Source of the DNA: Sulfitobacter sp. HNIBRBA3233
GTDB lineage: Bacteria > Pseudomonadota > Alphaproteobacteria > Rhodobacterales > Rhodobacteraceae
NCBI RefSeq assembly: GCF_040149665.1
Contig: NZ_JBEFLP010000005.1
Coordinates: 1 to 64,000 of the forward strand
DNA: 64,000 nt
Reading direction: 5' to 3'
The position numbers and the translations under genes are program-made. Below, one piece after another: positions 25,019 to 32,819 of the stretch (position 1 is its first letter; each line of letters starts with the position of its first letter). Under the pieces are notes generated by a model. That model was not told the DNA's origin and ran no database searches. It was given only the letters and a program-made list of their open reading frames with translations.

Positions 25019-25824
25019 AGATGCTGATAGCGGGGGCGCTGGCCCTCATGGCCGCCGGGGCGGCGCAGGCGGGCGAGGTGATGCGCATGGCCGTGACGAC
25101 GTCTTTCAACAACTCGGGGCTGGCCGAGGTGTTGCTGCCCGAGATCGCGCAGGATCTGGACCTCGAGGTGCAGCTGCTGGTGGTGGGGACCGGGCAGGCG
25201 ATCAAGCTGGGGCAGGCGGGGGACGTCGATGCGATCCTCGTGCATTCCCGTAAAGCCGAGGAAGCCTTCGTCGAGGGCGGCTACGGCACGCATCGGATTG
25301 AGGTGATGTACAACGATTTTGTCTTTATCGGGCCGCAGGATGATCCCGCGGGGATCGCGGGTGTCGAGGCGGCCAAGGATGCGCTTCCCGCCATCAAGGA
25401 GGCCGCAGCCCCTTTCGTCAGCCGCGGCGATGACAGCGGGACACACAAAAAGGAACTGGCGCTCTGGCAGCAAGCGGGTCTCGCGCCGGGGGATTTCGGT
25501 GATTGGTACAAGGAGGTTGGCGCCGGCATGGGCGCCGCGCTCAACACCGCTGCCGGGATGGGCGCCTATGTGATGTCCGACCGGGCAAGCTGGCTGAACT
25601 TCGGCAACAAGGACGGGTTGGCGCTGCTGTTCGCGGGCGATCCCGTGCTGTTCAATCAATATGCCTATCTGCCGGTGAACCCTGAAATGCACCCCCATGT
25701 GAAGCACGATCTGGCGCTGAAGCTGGAGGATTGGCTGACTTCGGACCGCGCGAAGGAATTGATCAACGCCTACAAGATCGCGGGCGAGCAGCTCTTCGTC
25801 TTCAACGCCGAACAGGCTGAATAG
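25015..25824 (+). CDS. tupA: Tungstate-binding periplasmic protein
   Basis: Binding protein of the importer, 269 residues. Signal peptide about 1-19 (LMAAGAAQAG). The oxyanion-binding VTTSFNNSGL (about 26) corresponds to the family motif TTTSxxxSG, and SRGDDSGTHKKE (about 138-149) to the RGDxSGTHxxE motif, both diagnostic of TupA over ModA. NQYAYLPVNPEMHPHV (about 211) is the C-terminal hinge region. Being last in the operon is unusual, since binding-protein genes often come first. Convergent with the DUF6505 gene 18 bases away. Confidence 0.92.
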   Translation: MKMLIAGALALMAAGAAQAGEVMRMAVTTSFNNSGLAEVLLPEIAQDLDLEVQLLVVGTGQAIKLGQAGDVDAILVHSRKAEEAFVEGGYGTHRIEVMYNDFVFIGPQDDPAGIAGVEAAKDALPAIKEAAAPFVSRGDDSGTHKKELALWQQAGLAPGDFGDWYKEVGAGMGAALNTAAGMGAYVMSDRASWLNFGNKDGLALLFAGDPVLFNQYAYLPVNPEMHPHVKHDLALKLEDWLTSDRAKELINAYKIAGEQLFVFNAEQAE

Positions 25825-25842
25825 GCCGGTTTAGAGCCGCAA

Positions 25843-26334
25843 TCAGGGGTCCTCGGGCAGATCGCCGTGGATGGCGAACTGCTCTAGCCCCGCGTCCTGC
25901 GGCTGGATCATGCGGAAGCTTTCGCGCACGCCGGCGTCGGTCAGTTCGCGGGCCACGGTGAGCAGGCAGTTCGGCGCGTGGTCGTCGCAGAGGTCGATCA
26001 TCTGGGACAGTTCCTCTTTCGCCACCGGGCGCGCGGCATCGACCGAGGGCGCGCCGTAGTAGGTGACGAAATGCTGCGCCAGAAGGGTCGTCAGTGTCTC
26101 GACCTCGGCTTGCTCGATCTGCGTGACGGCGACGAAGGTCACCCGGCCGAAGGTTTCGAGGCCCAACCAGCCGTTGGCGAAGGCTTGGCGCGCCTTGCCG
26201 GTGAGATCGCCCTCGGTCCAGTCGGAAAACTCGAACCCACCCGAGATGCACCATTCGCCGGTGCGGGCGGGGGAGGCGAAGACGTTGCGGTCGCTCTCGT
26301 CGAAATGGATCGCGCGGGCGAGTTTGAGGGTCAT
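25843..26334 (-). CDS. DUF6505-family protein
   Basis: Protein of 163 residues from the ATG at 26334, which overlaps the stop of the upstream gene as ATGA. It begins MTLKLARAIHFDESDRNVF and has FEFSDWTEGD (about 33) and IDLCDDHAPNCLLTVARELTDAGV (about 115), which has two cysteines. I recognise it as DUF6505, a family I recall from Rhodobacteraceae formate dehydrogenase clusters; function unknown. Last of a five-gene block transcribed toward tupA. No signal peptide or membrane segment. Confidence 0.72.
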   Translation of the reverse strand: MTLKLARAIHFDESDRNVFASPARTGEWCISGGFEFSDWTEGDLTGKARQAFANGWLGLETFGRVTFVAVTQIEQAEVETLTTLLAQHFVTYYGAPSVDAARPVAKEELSQMIDLCDDHAPNCLLTVARELTDAGVRESFRMIQPQDAGLEQFAIHGDLPEDP

Positions 26335-27047
26335 GGGGCGGGCTCCAATAGGGTGGTGAGCGGGATCAGACGGGTGGTCTCTCCCGCGCGCAGTAACATG
26401 CCGAAGTCCTCGTCGACACCGATGAATGTGCCGCTTTGGCCTTGAAGGGTGACCTCGGACTCGAGGTCGAAGACCAGCCCGCGCCATTCCGCGTGCAGCG
26501 ACTTTGGGCCGAGGTCTTCCCAGCGGTTGATCCAATGCAGGGTATGCCGGGCCCAGGATTCGACGAGGGCCGGGGGCGATACCTCGGCGCAGCCCTCGGC
26601 ATAGAGCGCGGTCTGGTCGGGGGTGGCGCCGGTATTGGCCATGTCGGGATCGTCAGCGGGGTAGAGCGGCAGGGTGAAGCCGACGACGAGCCAATCGGGC
26701 ACCGCATCGGGGTCGGTGGTCGAGGCCACCATGCGAAAGGCACCGCAAGAGGCGCCGTTGATGCGGATCCGGCCGTCCCAGTCGAGCTGCACGGCGATCT
26801 CGGGCGGGGAAAGCGCGCCGAGCGCGTTCTGAAAACCGACACCGCAGAGCGGCAGCATCGCCACGGCGCGGGTCAGCGGCACTTCGGGGGCGAAGACCAG
26901 TGCGGCCTCCATCTCGGCCCCCGCCAGCCGGTAGGTGATGAGCCCCGCGTTGACGCCCTCCGCCGCGCGGGCGCAGGCGGCGGCGATGGCGTCGCCTGCC
27001 ACCGCCTCGCCCGACATCAGCGGGGGGAAGGACAGGGCGTCGCTCAT
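26331..27047 (-). CDS. Biotin/lipoate-protein ligase-like protein (DUF4444)
   Basis: 238 residues with the fold of the biotin/lipoate ligase superfamily, ending in a DUF4444-like domain (ESEVTLQGQSGTFIGVDEDFGMLL, landmarks about 200-224). Start region PPLMSGEAVAGDAIAAACARAAEG and GLITYRLAG are visible; the ligase glycine-rich loop is weak, so catalytic activity is doubtful. Coupled by ATGA overlaps to mrp upstream and DUF6505 downstream, so it probably serves formate dehydrogenase maturation. ATG at 27047 is chosen because of the overlap. Confidence 0.68.
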   Translation of the reverse strand: MSDALSFPPLMSGEAVAGDAIAAACARAAEGVNAGLITYRLAGAEMEAALVFAPEVPLTRAVAMLPLCGVGFQNALGALSPPEIAVQLDWDGRIRINGASCGAFRMVASTTDPDAVPDWLVVGFTLPLYPADDPDMANTGATPDQTALYAEGCAEVSPPALVESWARHTLHWINRWEDLGPKSLHAEWRGLVFDLESEVTLQGQSGTFIGVDEDFGMLLRAGETTRLIPLTTLLEPAP

Positions 27048-28114
27048 GCCGCGCCGGCCTCGATCAGCTGCTTGGCGATGGCGTGGAAGGCCGCGGCCTG
27101 CTTGCTGTCGGGCTGGCTCACGGTGATCGGCGCACCGCCGTCGGAGGCGAGGCGGATCTGGAGATCGAGCGGTACTTCGGCGAGCAGCGGCACGCCCCAT
27201 TTCGCGGCCTCGGAGGCGACACCGCCATGGCCGAAGACGTGTTCTTCGTGGCCGCAGTTGGTGCAGATATGCGTCGACATGTTCTCGATCATGCCAAGGA
27301 TCGGCACCTTGAGCTGGTTGAACATGTCGATCCCCTTGCGGGCGTCGATCAGAGCCACATCCTGTGGTGTAGAGACGATCACCGCCCCGTCCACATGGGC
27401 CTTCTGCGCCAGTGTCATCTGCACGTCACCGGTGCCGGGCGGCAGGTCCACGATCAGCACGTCGAGCGCGCCCCATTGCACCTGTGTCATCATCTGCTGC
27501 AGCGCGCCCATCAGCATCGGCCCGCGCCAGACCACGGCCTGATCCTCGTTCGTCATCAGGCCGATCGACATCATGGTCACGCCATGGTTGCGCATCGGCA
27601 GGATGGTCTTGCCATCGGGCGAGGCCGGGCGGCCCGAGACCCCGAGCATCCGCGGCTGGCTGGGGCCGTAGACATCGGCATCGAGCAGGCCCACGCGACG
27701 GCCCTGGGCCGCGAGCGCGCAGGCGAGGTTGGCCGAGACGGTGGATTTGCCGACGCCACCCTTGCCCGAGGCAATGGCGATGATGCGGTCCACGCCGGGG
27801 ATCTTCTGCGGACCGGTCGGCTCGGCCTTCCGCTGCGGCTTGAGGTCCGGCGGCGGGGCCTTGTCGCTGTGGCCGGTCAGCACGATGGAGACTTTCGACA
27901 CTCCTTCGACCTGCGCCAGAGCCGCTTCGGCCTGTGCCTTGGTTTCCTCGTAGGCCTTGGCCTGTGCGGGCGGGATTTCCATCACGAAACGCACCGCGCC
28001 CGCGTCGTCCACGTTGAGCGCGCGCATCACGCCGCTGGCCACGATGTCGGTATCCGTGGCCGGATCGGTCACGGTTTTCAAGGCGGTCAGGACCGCTTCC
28101 CTGCTGGCAGTCAC
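27044..28114 (-). CDS. mrp: Mrp/NBP35-type Fe-S cluster carrier ATPase
   Basis: Cytoplasmic P-loop ATPase that carries or transfers [4Fe-4S] clusters, 356 residues. An N-terminal MIP18-like domain (about 1-85) precedes the deviant Walker A GKGGVGKSTVSANLA (about 113-127), LDADVYGPSQPRML (about 142-155) and the cluster-binding pair CTNCG (about 277-281). GTG start six bases after the DUF6494 stop. In this block it most likely supplies clusters to the multi-cluster ferredoxin protein or to formate dehydrogenase. Confidence 0.9.
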   Translation of the reverse strand: MTASREAVLTALKTVTDPATDTDIVASGVMRALNVDDAGAVRFVMEIPPAQAKAYEETKAQAEAALAQVEGVSKVSIVLTGHSDKAPPPDLKPQRKAEPTGPQKIPGVDRIIAIASGKGGVGKSTVSANLACALAAQGRRVGLLDADVYGPSQPRMLGVSGRPASPDGKTILPMRNHGVTMMSIGLMTNEDQAVVWRGPMLMGALQQMMTQVQWGALDVLIVDLPPGTGDVQMTLAQKAHVDGAVIVSTPQDVALIDARKGIDMFNQLKVPILGMIENMSTHICTNCGHEEHVFGHGGVASEAAKWGVPLLAEVPLDLQIRLASDGGAPITVSQPDSKQAAAFHAIAKQLIEAGAA

Positions 28115-28119
28115 GTCGC

Positions 28120-28323
28120 TTATGCCTCGCCCTTGTCCGCGCCGGCGATGGTGCCGTCGATGCTGTGTTCGAGACCGAGTTCCGGGATCGAGATCACGGC
28201 CTTGACCGCGAAGGTCTTTCCGGCGGTGTCATGGTCGCGCATGGCCTTTTCGATGGCCTGTTGCGAGGTCACGCCGACCTGCTTGAGAAACTTGCGCATC
28301 GACATGTTGAAGTCTTCGCTCAT
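28120..28323 (-). CDS. DUF6494-family small protein
   Basis: 67 residues: MSEDFNMSMRKFLKQVGVTS, then EKAMRDHDTAGKTFAVKAVI and a C-terminal ELGLEHSIDGTIAG. I recognise DUF6494, another small family I associate with these formate dehydrogenase clusters; function unknown. The N-terminal helix and beta-rich tail suggest a small soluble protein. The ATG follows AAAGGAGCC. Between the ferredoxin gene and mrp in one transcription unit. Confidence 0.72.
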   Translation of the reverse strand: MSEDFNMSMRKFLKQVGVTSQQAIEKAMRDHDTAGKTFAVKAVISIPELGLEHSIDGTIAGADKGEA

Positions 28324-28350
28324 GGGTGGCTCCTTTGGTGTGGGGGCGGC

Positions 28351-30303
28351 CTAGTGGTCGCGCCGTTTGGAGAAATAATCGTCGGTGGTGCGGGGCCGGG
28401 GGCGTTCTTTGCCCGCCATCGGGTTGTTGGTGCTGTGATACTGCGCATTGATGCGGCAGTCATCGCACATCTGGATCATCCGCAGCTTGGCTTCGTCGGC
28501 GAACATGGAATGACTGCGCAGCTTTTCGGTGATCTTCTCCACGGTGGATTTCACGCCGAAGAGGCTGCCGCATTCGATACAGGCGAAGGGCTCTTCCTCG
28601 TTCAGCACCCGCTGGCTCAATGCCGCGTCGGTGAGATCGAGGCGCGGTTCGAGTGCTATGGCGTCCTCGGGGCAGATATTGGCGCAGAGGCCGCATTGCA
28701 GGCAGGCGTCTTCCTGGAACCGGAGTTGCGGCAGATCGGGATTGTCCCCCAAGGCGCCCGAGGGGCAGAGCGAGACGCAGGACAGGCAGAGCGTGCAGGC
28801 GTCCTTGTCGACCAGTACGGCGCCGTAGGGTGCGCCCGCAGGCAGGTCCAGTACTTCGGCCTCGGGGTTCAGTGCGCGGGCGGCCTGGCGGGCGATCTGG
28901 CGGCGGCTGCCCATGGGGCGCACCGGCTGGGTCACCGGGGCAGGGGCCTCGCCACCGTAGAGGATGTCGGTCAGGGCCTCGGGGTCGGGCGTGTCGATCA
29001 ATGCCATTCGCGCCTCGCCAGCGATGGCGCGGGCAAGGGCGGTCTGCGTCTCGATCGCGTCGCGGTCGGCCTTGGGGCCAAGCAGAAGCGAGACATGGGC
29101 GAAACCGGCGGCAAGGGCGGCGAGCGCCTCGGCATGGCCGAAGGCCGCGAGCGCGTCGAGTTCCATCGGCACCACGTCGGCAGGCAACCCGCGCCCGTGG
29201 CGGGCGGCAAGGCGGATCATCTCGGCGCCATGGGCGTCATGCACCAGAAGGCGCGGGGCGTCGCCGCCCGCTTCCAGATAGGCGCGCCCTAGTGTCTGCA
29301 CCCGGCGCATGGTGAAATCGACCGGCGGGGCGTCATAGCTGATCGCGCCGGACGGGCAGGCCGAAGAACAGGCGCCGCAGCCCGCGCAGATCATCGGGTC
29401 GACGGTGACATGATCGCCGTCGGGCGTGATCGCACCGGTGGGGCAGAGATCGAGACAGGCGGTGCAGCCGGTCTGCCCGGCGCGGGAATGGGCGCAAAGC
29501 AGCGGGTCGGTACGGACGTAGAGCGGCTGTTCGAAGGTGCCCGTAAGATGCGAGGCGGCCAGCAGGGCGGCGGCCACGGCGGGAGGATGCGCGGGATCCG
29601 CGCGCAGATAGCCTTCGCGCTTCTCATGCGCGGGGAAAAGAGGCGTCTCGCCCCGCAGATCGAGAATAAGATCGCATTGGCTGCGCCCGCCGTCGCGCGG
29701 TTCGGTCCAGTTCAGCGCCCCACGGCCGCGGGGGTCGATCTGGCGCAGCGCATCGATGACCACCTCGAACTGTCCGAGTGCGCCTGAGGCGCGGCGCAGT
29801 TTGCCGGTGATGACGTCGTAGCCGGGCATCTCCAGAAGATCCTCGGGCGCCGTTTCGAGCAGCAGGGTCACGCTGAGGTGATCCTTGAGTTGCGATGCGG
29901 CCTCGAGAGCGGCGGGGCCCTGCCCGAGGATCAGGCAGAGCCCTTCGGAGGCCACGTCGATCGTTTTCTCGTCCGGGATCTGCAACAGCGCCTCTGCCGC
30001 GAGCGCGGACATTTTGGGCAGTTTGTCACGGGGGTCATCGGACCACCCGGCCCGGTCACGCAGGTCGAGAAGGGGGGCAGGGGGCAGGCCCATGTCTTCG
30101 GCCAATTCGGTGAAAACCCGCTCCTGTTGGGTGCAGCATAAAATTGCATCTCCCCCCTCCAGCGCCTTCGCCGCGCGGTCGATCTGGGTGGTGCAGAGCG
30201 CCGAACAGGGGGGTGCGACTCTCAGACCGGTGCGCTCGGACAGCGCTTGGGAATCGATTTTCTGCGATCCTGCGCAATCGCATGTTATCAAGGTCTTGGA
30301 CAT
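28351..30303 (-). CDS. Multi-cluster 4Fe-4S ferredoxin-type protein
   Basis: Large iron-sulfur protein, 650 residues from the ATG at 30303 (AAGGGA upstream). Four ferredoxin motifs are visible: CTACLDLCP (about 274), CAGCGACSSACP (about 303), CTLCLSCVSLCP (about 497) and CLQCGLCANICP (about 527). Two further Cys pairs, CIECG and CDDC, lie near the C-terminus. The N-terminal part has a short Cys cluster (ITCDCAGSQ) and a region with LILGQGPAALEA like a dinucleotide fold. It probably shuttles electrons or clusters for formate dehydrogenase; the catalytic role is unknown. Divergent from the DUF3305 operon. Confidence 0.82.
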   Translation of the reverse strand: MSKTLITCDCAGSQKIDSQALSERTGLRVAPPCSALCTTQIDRAAKALEGGDAILCCTQQERVFTELAEDMGLPPAPLLDLRDRAGWSDDPRDKLPKMSALAAEALLQIPDEKTIDVASEGLCLILGQGPAALEAASQLKDHLSVTLLLETAPEDLLEMPGYDVITGKLRRASGALGQFEVVIDALRQIDPRGRGALNWTEPRDGGRSQCDLILDLRGETPLFPAHEKREGYLRADPAHPPAVAAALLAASHLTGTFEQPLYVRTDPLLCAHSRAGQTGCTACLDLCPTGAITPDGDHVTVDPMICAGCGACSSACPSGAISYDAPPVDFTMRRVQTLGRAYLEAGGDAPRLLVHDAHGAEMIRLAARHGRGLPADVVPMELDALAAFGHAEALAALAAGFAHVSLLLGPKADRDAIETQTALARAIAGEARMALIDTPDPEALTDILYGGEAPAPVTQPVRPMGSRRQIARQAARALNPEAEVLDLPAGAPYGAVLVDKDACTLCLSCVSLCPSGALGDNPDLPQLRFQEDACLQCGLCANICPEDAIALEPRLDLTDAALSQRVLNEEEPFACIECGSLFGVKSTVEKITEKLRSHSMFADEAKLRMIQMCDDCRINAQYHSTNNPMAGKERPRPRTTDDYFSKRRDH

Positions 30304-30654
30304 GGAATTTCCCTTGTTACGCACACCGGTGCGCCCCCCGTGGGGGTGGTCTTCGAGGCCTCAAGCTAGACGGGATTTGCCTCCGCCCACAACCGCAATT
30401 CGCAGCAGACAGCGCCAGGCCGAAGCGCTGGCGGGGCCGCCAGAGCGGCCCGAGGTTGCGGAGTGATTCGTCAAAACCGAATCGCTGCTTTTCCGATCAA
30501 AAAGGTCAACTTAGACAAAAGGTCCAGATCGGTCCTGATGGCCCTTTGCGACGGGTCAACTTGTCTGCCGATGGCTGTTTTTTGGGCGATCCTGCGGATT
30601 GGGCCTTTCAGTTGATCTGCAGGCGGTGAAAGATCATCTCCACGGAGGAGCGAA
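30304..30654. promoter_or_regulatory. Divergent regulatory region of the formate dehydrogenase island
   Basis: 351 bases between the divergent ferredoxin and DUF3305 genes, without a gene. GGTCAACTT occurs twice at 30504-30512 and 30554-30562, exactly 50 bases apart (about five helical turns), with GAC/GTC bases around each. This spacing would suit a regulator contacting the same DNA face twice. No convincing sigma-54 or FNR site was found. The plus-strand gene has AGGAG at 30646-30650. Confidence 0.45.
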
Positions 30655-31224
30655 TTGATTCATAACCCAAACATGTACCGGACAATGCCTCTGGGTGTTG
30701 TGCTGCGCCGTACGCCGGGCGTGACCCGCTGGGCCAAATGGGCCTGGAAGGCTACGGCCGTTCTGCCCGGCGCGGAGAAGGCCGACTGGCGCGAGCTGCG
30801 CCGCGAGGGCGATGTGGTCGAATACCACGCCGCCACGCTGCCGCTCGAGTTGCATGGTGCCGAGACCGAAGCCTATGTGCACGGGTTGGGTGCGGATGTT
30901 CCTTGTGTCTACATCGTGATGCGCCCGATCGCGGGGGACGCGACGCGGCCCTTCAAGGTCGAGCTGGTCACCGCGTCGCCCTACGAGGCGCAGGATTACT
31001 GCGACAGTGCCGAAGAGGTGGTCGAAAAGGTCGCCATGACCCCGGGCCTGCGGGCATGGGTCGAGGACTTCGTCGAGGAGTTCCACCACGAGGAAGAATT
31101 CGTCAAGCGCCGCCGCGACCGGCTGCGCACGGACGCCAAGCAGGACGGGATCGGCGATCCGCGCATCGCCAAGCCTGCGGATGTCTATGCTTCGCCCACC
31201 CTCAAGAAGAAGCGTCTCGCATGA
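30655..31224 (+). CDS. DUF3305-family protein
   Basis: 189 residues. LGVVLRRTPGVTRWAKWAWKAT (landmarks about 13-34) and a C-terminal stretch rich in acidic then basic residues (EEFHHEEEFVKRRRDRLR, about 153) identify DUF3305, a family of formate dehydrogenase accessory proteins. A TTG at 30655 stands 4 bases after AGGAG; the next start, ATG 30673, is 22 bases away, so the TTG is preferred. Its stop overlaps the DUF3306 start as ATGA. Role unproven. Confidence 0.82.
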   Translation: MIHNPNMYRTMPLGVVLRRTPGVTRWAKWAWKATAVLPGAEKADWRELRREGDVVEYHAATLPLELHGAETEAYVHGLGADVPCVYIVMRPIAGDATRPFKVELVTASPYEAQDYCDSAEEVVEKVAMTPGLRAWVEDFVEEFHHEEEFVKRRRDRLRTDAKQDGIGDPRIAKPADVYASPTLKKKRLA

Positions 31225-31838
31225 GTGGTTTCTGGCAAAAACGCCGCGCCGCCGTGGCCGAGGAAGCCCGCGCCGAAGCCGGGGCCGAGGAGCTGCGCGT
31301 GCATCAGGCGCAAGAGGCGGCGCTGGCCGAACGCAGCGACGATGAGCTTCTCGCCGAGTACGATCTGCCCGAGCCCGAGGATCTGGTCAGCGGCGAGCAG
31401 CTGCGCGCCTTCCTGAAGGCGCAGCTGCCGCAGCGGCTCAAGACCCGCGCGCTGCGCAGTTTCTGGAAGACCAATCCGGTGCTGGCCTGTCTTGATGGGC
31501 TGAACGATTACGACGACGACTATACCGCCGCCGCCACCGCCGGAAAGCCGGTGAACACGATCTATCAGGTCGGTCGCGGTATGGTGGCCAAGGTCGAAGC
31601 GGCGCTTGAGACAACCGCCCCCGCCGAGGCAGAGACAGAGGCAGCCCCCGAGACGGTGGCGCTGCCGGACGTGGTGTTGACACAAGCGCCCGCGCCCGAC
31701 GAGAGTGAAGCTGTGAGCGAACAACCACAGGCCGAGCCCGAGGCGGAAGAAACCGCGACGCCCGCGCCGACGCACCGGCGGATGCGGTTTCACTTTGCCG
31801 AAGCTACGGCACAGGACATGGAAGGCGCGAGCGCATGA
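31221..31838 (+). CDS. DUF3306-family protein
   Basis: 205 residues: MSGFWQKRRAAVAEE at the start, then LAEYDLPEPEDL (about 45), LRSFWKTNPVLACLDGLNDYDDDYT (landmarks about 77-101) and a long Ala/Glu/Pro-rich, probably disordered acidic tail ending near RRMRFHF. The core matches DUF3306, which accompanies DUF3305 in formate dehydrogenase operons. ATGA overlaps on both sides show coupled translation. Confidence 0.82.
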   Translation: MSGFWQKRRAAVAEEARAEAGAEELRVHQAQEAALAERSDDELLAEYDLPEPEDLVSGEQLRAFLKAQLPQRLKTRALRSFWKTNPVLACLDGLNDYDDDYTAAATAGKPVNTIYQVGRGMVAKVEAALETTAPAEAETEAAPETVALPDVVLTQAPAPDESEAVSEQPQAEPEAEETATPAPTHRRMRFHFAEATAQDMEGASA

Positions 31839-32443
31839 CCCAGATGGCCCAGACCCAAGTCCCCGAGGAAGACCGCCTGCGCGCGGATCTCTACAACTTC
31901 ATGGGGCTGATCCTTGCCGGTCCGCCCGACCAGATGCTGTTGGATCAATGCGCCGGGCTGTCGGGGGACGAGAGCGAGCTGGGGCAGGGGTTCCGCGCGC
32001 TGTCCACGCTGGCTGCCAAGACCCGTCCCGCCGGGGCGGAATCGGAATTCAACAAGCTCTTCATCGGTCTCGGCCGGGGCGAGCTTTTGCCCTATGCCAG
32101 CTACTATCTCACCGGCTTTCTGAACGAGAAGCCGCTTGCGGCGCTGCGGCAGGACATGATGGCCCGTGGGCTGGAGCGTGCGGCCAATGTCTTCGAGCCC
32201 GAGGACAACATCGCCTCCTTGATGGAAATGATGGGCGCGATGATCGCGGGCCGCTTCTCGGCCCCCGCGACGCTGAGCCAGCAGAAGACCTTCTTCAACC
32301 GGCACATCGCGCCGTGGGCCGGACATTTCTTTGCCGATCTGGAAGGCGCGAAAAACTCGGTCTTCTATGCGCCGGTGGGCAAGATCGGCCGTGCCTTCAT
32401 GCAGATCGAGACCGAAGCCTTCCGGCTGAGCAAAGACCAGTGA
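31835..32443 (+). CDS. TorD/DmsD-type chaperone for a molybdo/tungsto-enzyme
   Basis: All-helical cytoplasmic chaperone, 202 residues, that typically binds the Tat signal and folds the catalytic subunit before export. LRADLYNFMGLILAGPP (about 13), ESEFNKLFIGLGRGELLPYASYYLTGFLNEKPL (landmarks about 69-101) and FNRHIAPWAGHFFADLEGA (about 152) match the TorD family. Its start overlaps the DUF3306 stop. The fdhA signal (RRAFL) is its probable client. Confidence 0.87.
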   Translation: MTQMAQTQVPEEDRLRADLYNFMGLILAGPPDQMLLDQCAGLSGDESELGQGFRALSTLAAKTRPAGAESEFNKLFIGLGRGELLPYASYYLTGFLNEKPLAALRQDMMARGLERAANVFEPEDNIASLMEMMGAMIAGRFSAPATLSQQKTFFNRHIAPWAGHFFADLEGAKNSVFYAPVGKIGRAFMQIETEAFRLSKDQ

Positions 32444-32505
32444 CCGCAACAACAAATGAACGGGCCGAAGCGCCCATGAACCACAGACGCAAGGGGAGAG
32501 ACACT

Positions 32506-32718
32506 ATGACACGAAAGCCAGAGGGTTCCACAGAAACGCCCGCCCGCAAGGATCGGCGCGATTTCCTGAAATTCGCGGGCACCGCCGCGCCCTTGGCCGC
32601 CGTGGCCGTGGCCACCGCCGGTGGTGAGGCCGAGGCCGCCAAGGCGCCTGACCTGAGTTCGGACCGCCTGCAGGACACCGAACATACCCGCGCCTATTAC
32701 GCCTCGGCGCGGTTCTAA
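32506..32718 (+). CDS. Formate dehydrogenase-region Tat-signal small protein
   Basis: 70-residue protein with a twin-arginine signal KDRRDFLKFAGTAAPLA (about 15-31) and a short mature tail (SSDRLQDTEHTRAYYASARF, the end being exactly aromatic). This matches the small Tat-target family found before fdhA in many proteobacteria (TIGR02811 in my memory). The start ATG follows AAGGGGAGAG. It probably travels with, or recruits, the FDH complex; the function is unproven. Confidence 0.82.
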   Translation: MTRKPEGSTETPARKDRRDFLKFAGTAAPLAAVAVATAGGEAEAAKAPDLSSDRLQDTEHTRAYYASARF

Positions 32719-32819
32719 AGATTTACCGGGGGGCGTCCCTCCGTTCTGGCCGGGCGAGATGACCGGCCGTTCAATAGCCAGCTCAGGCGGGGACCAGCCC
32801 GCGCACAGGGAGTGAAGAT

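Noticed and set aside
30530..30560. Sigma-54 promoter (TGGCCC...TTGCG-like) before the DUF3305 gene
   Set aside because: The GG and GC elements are only about five bases apart instead of ten.
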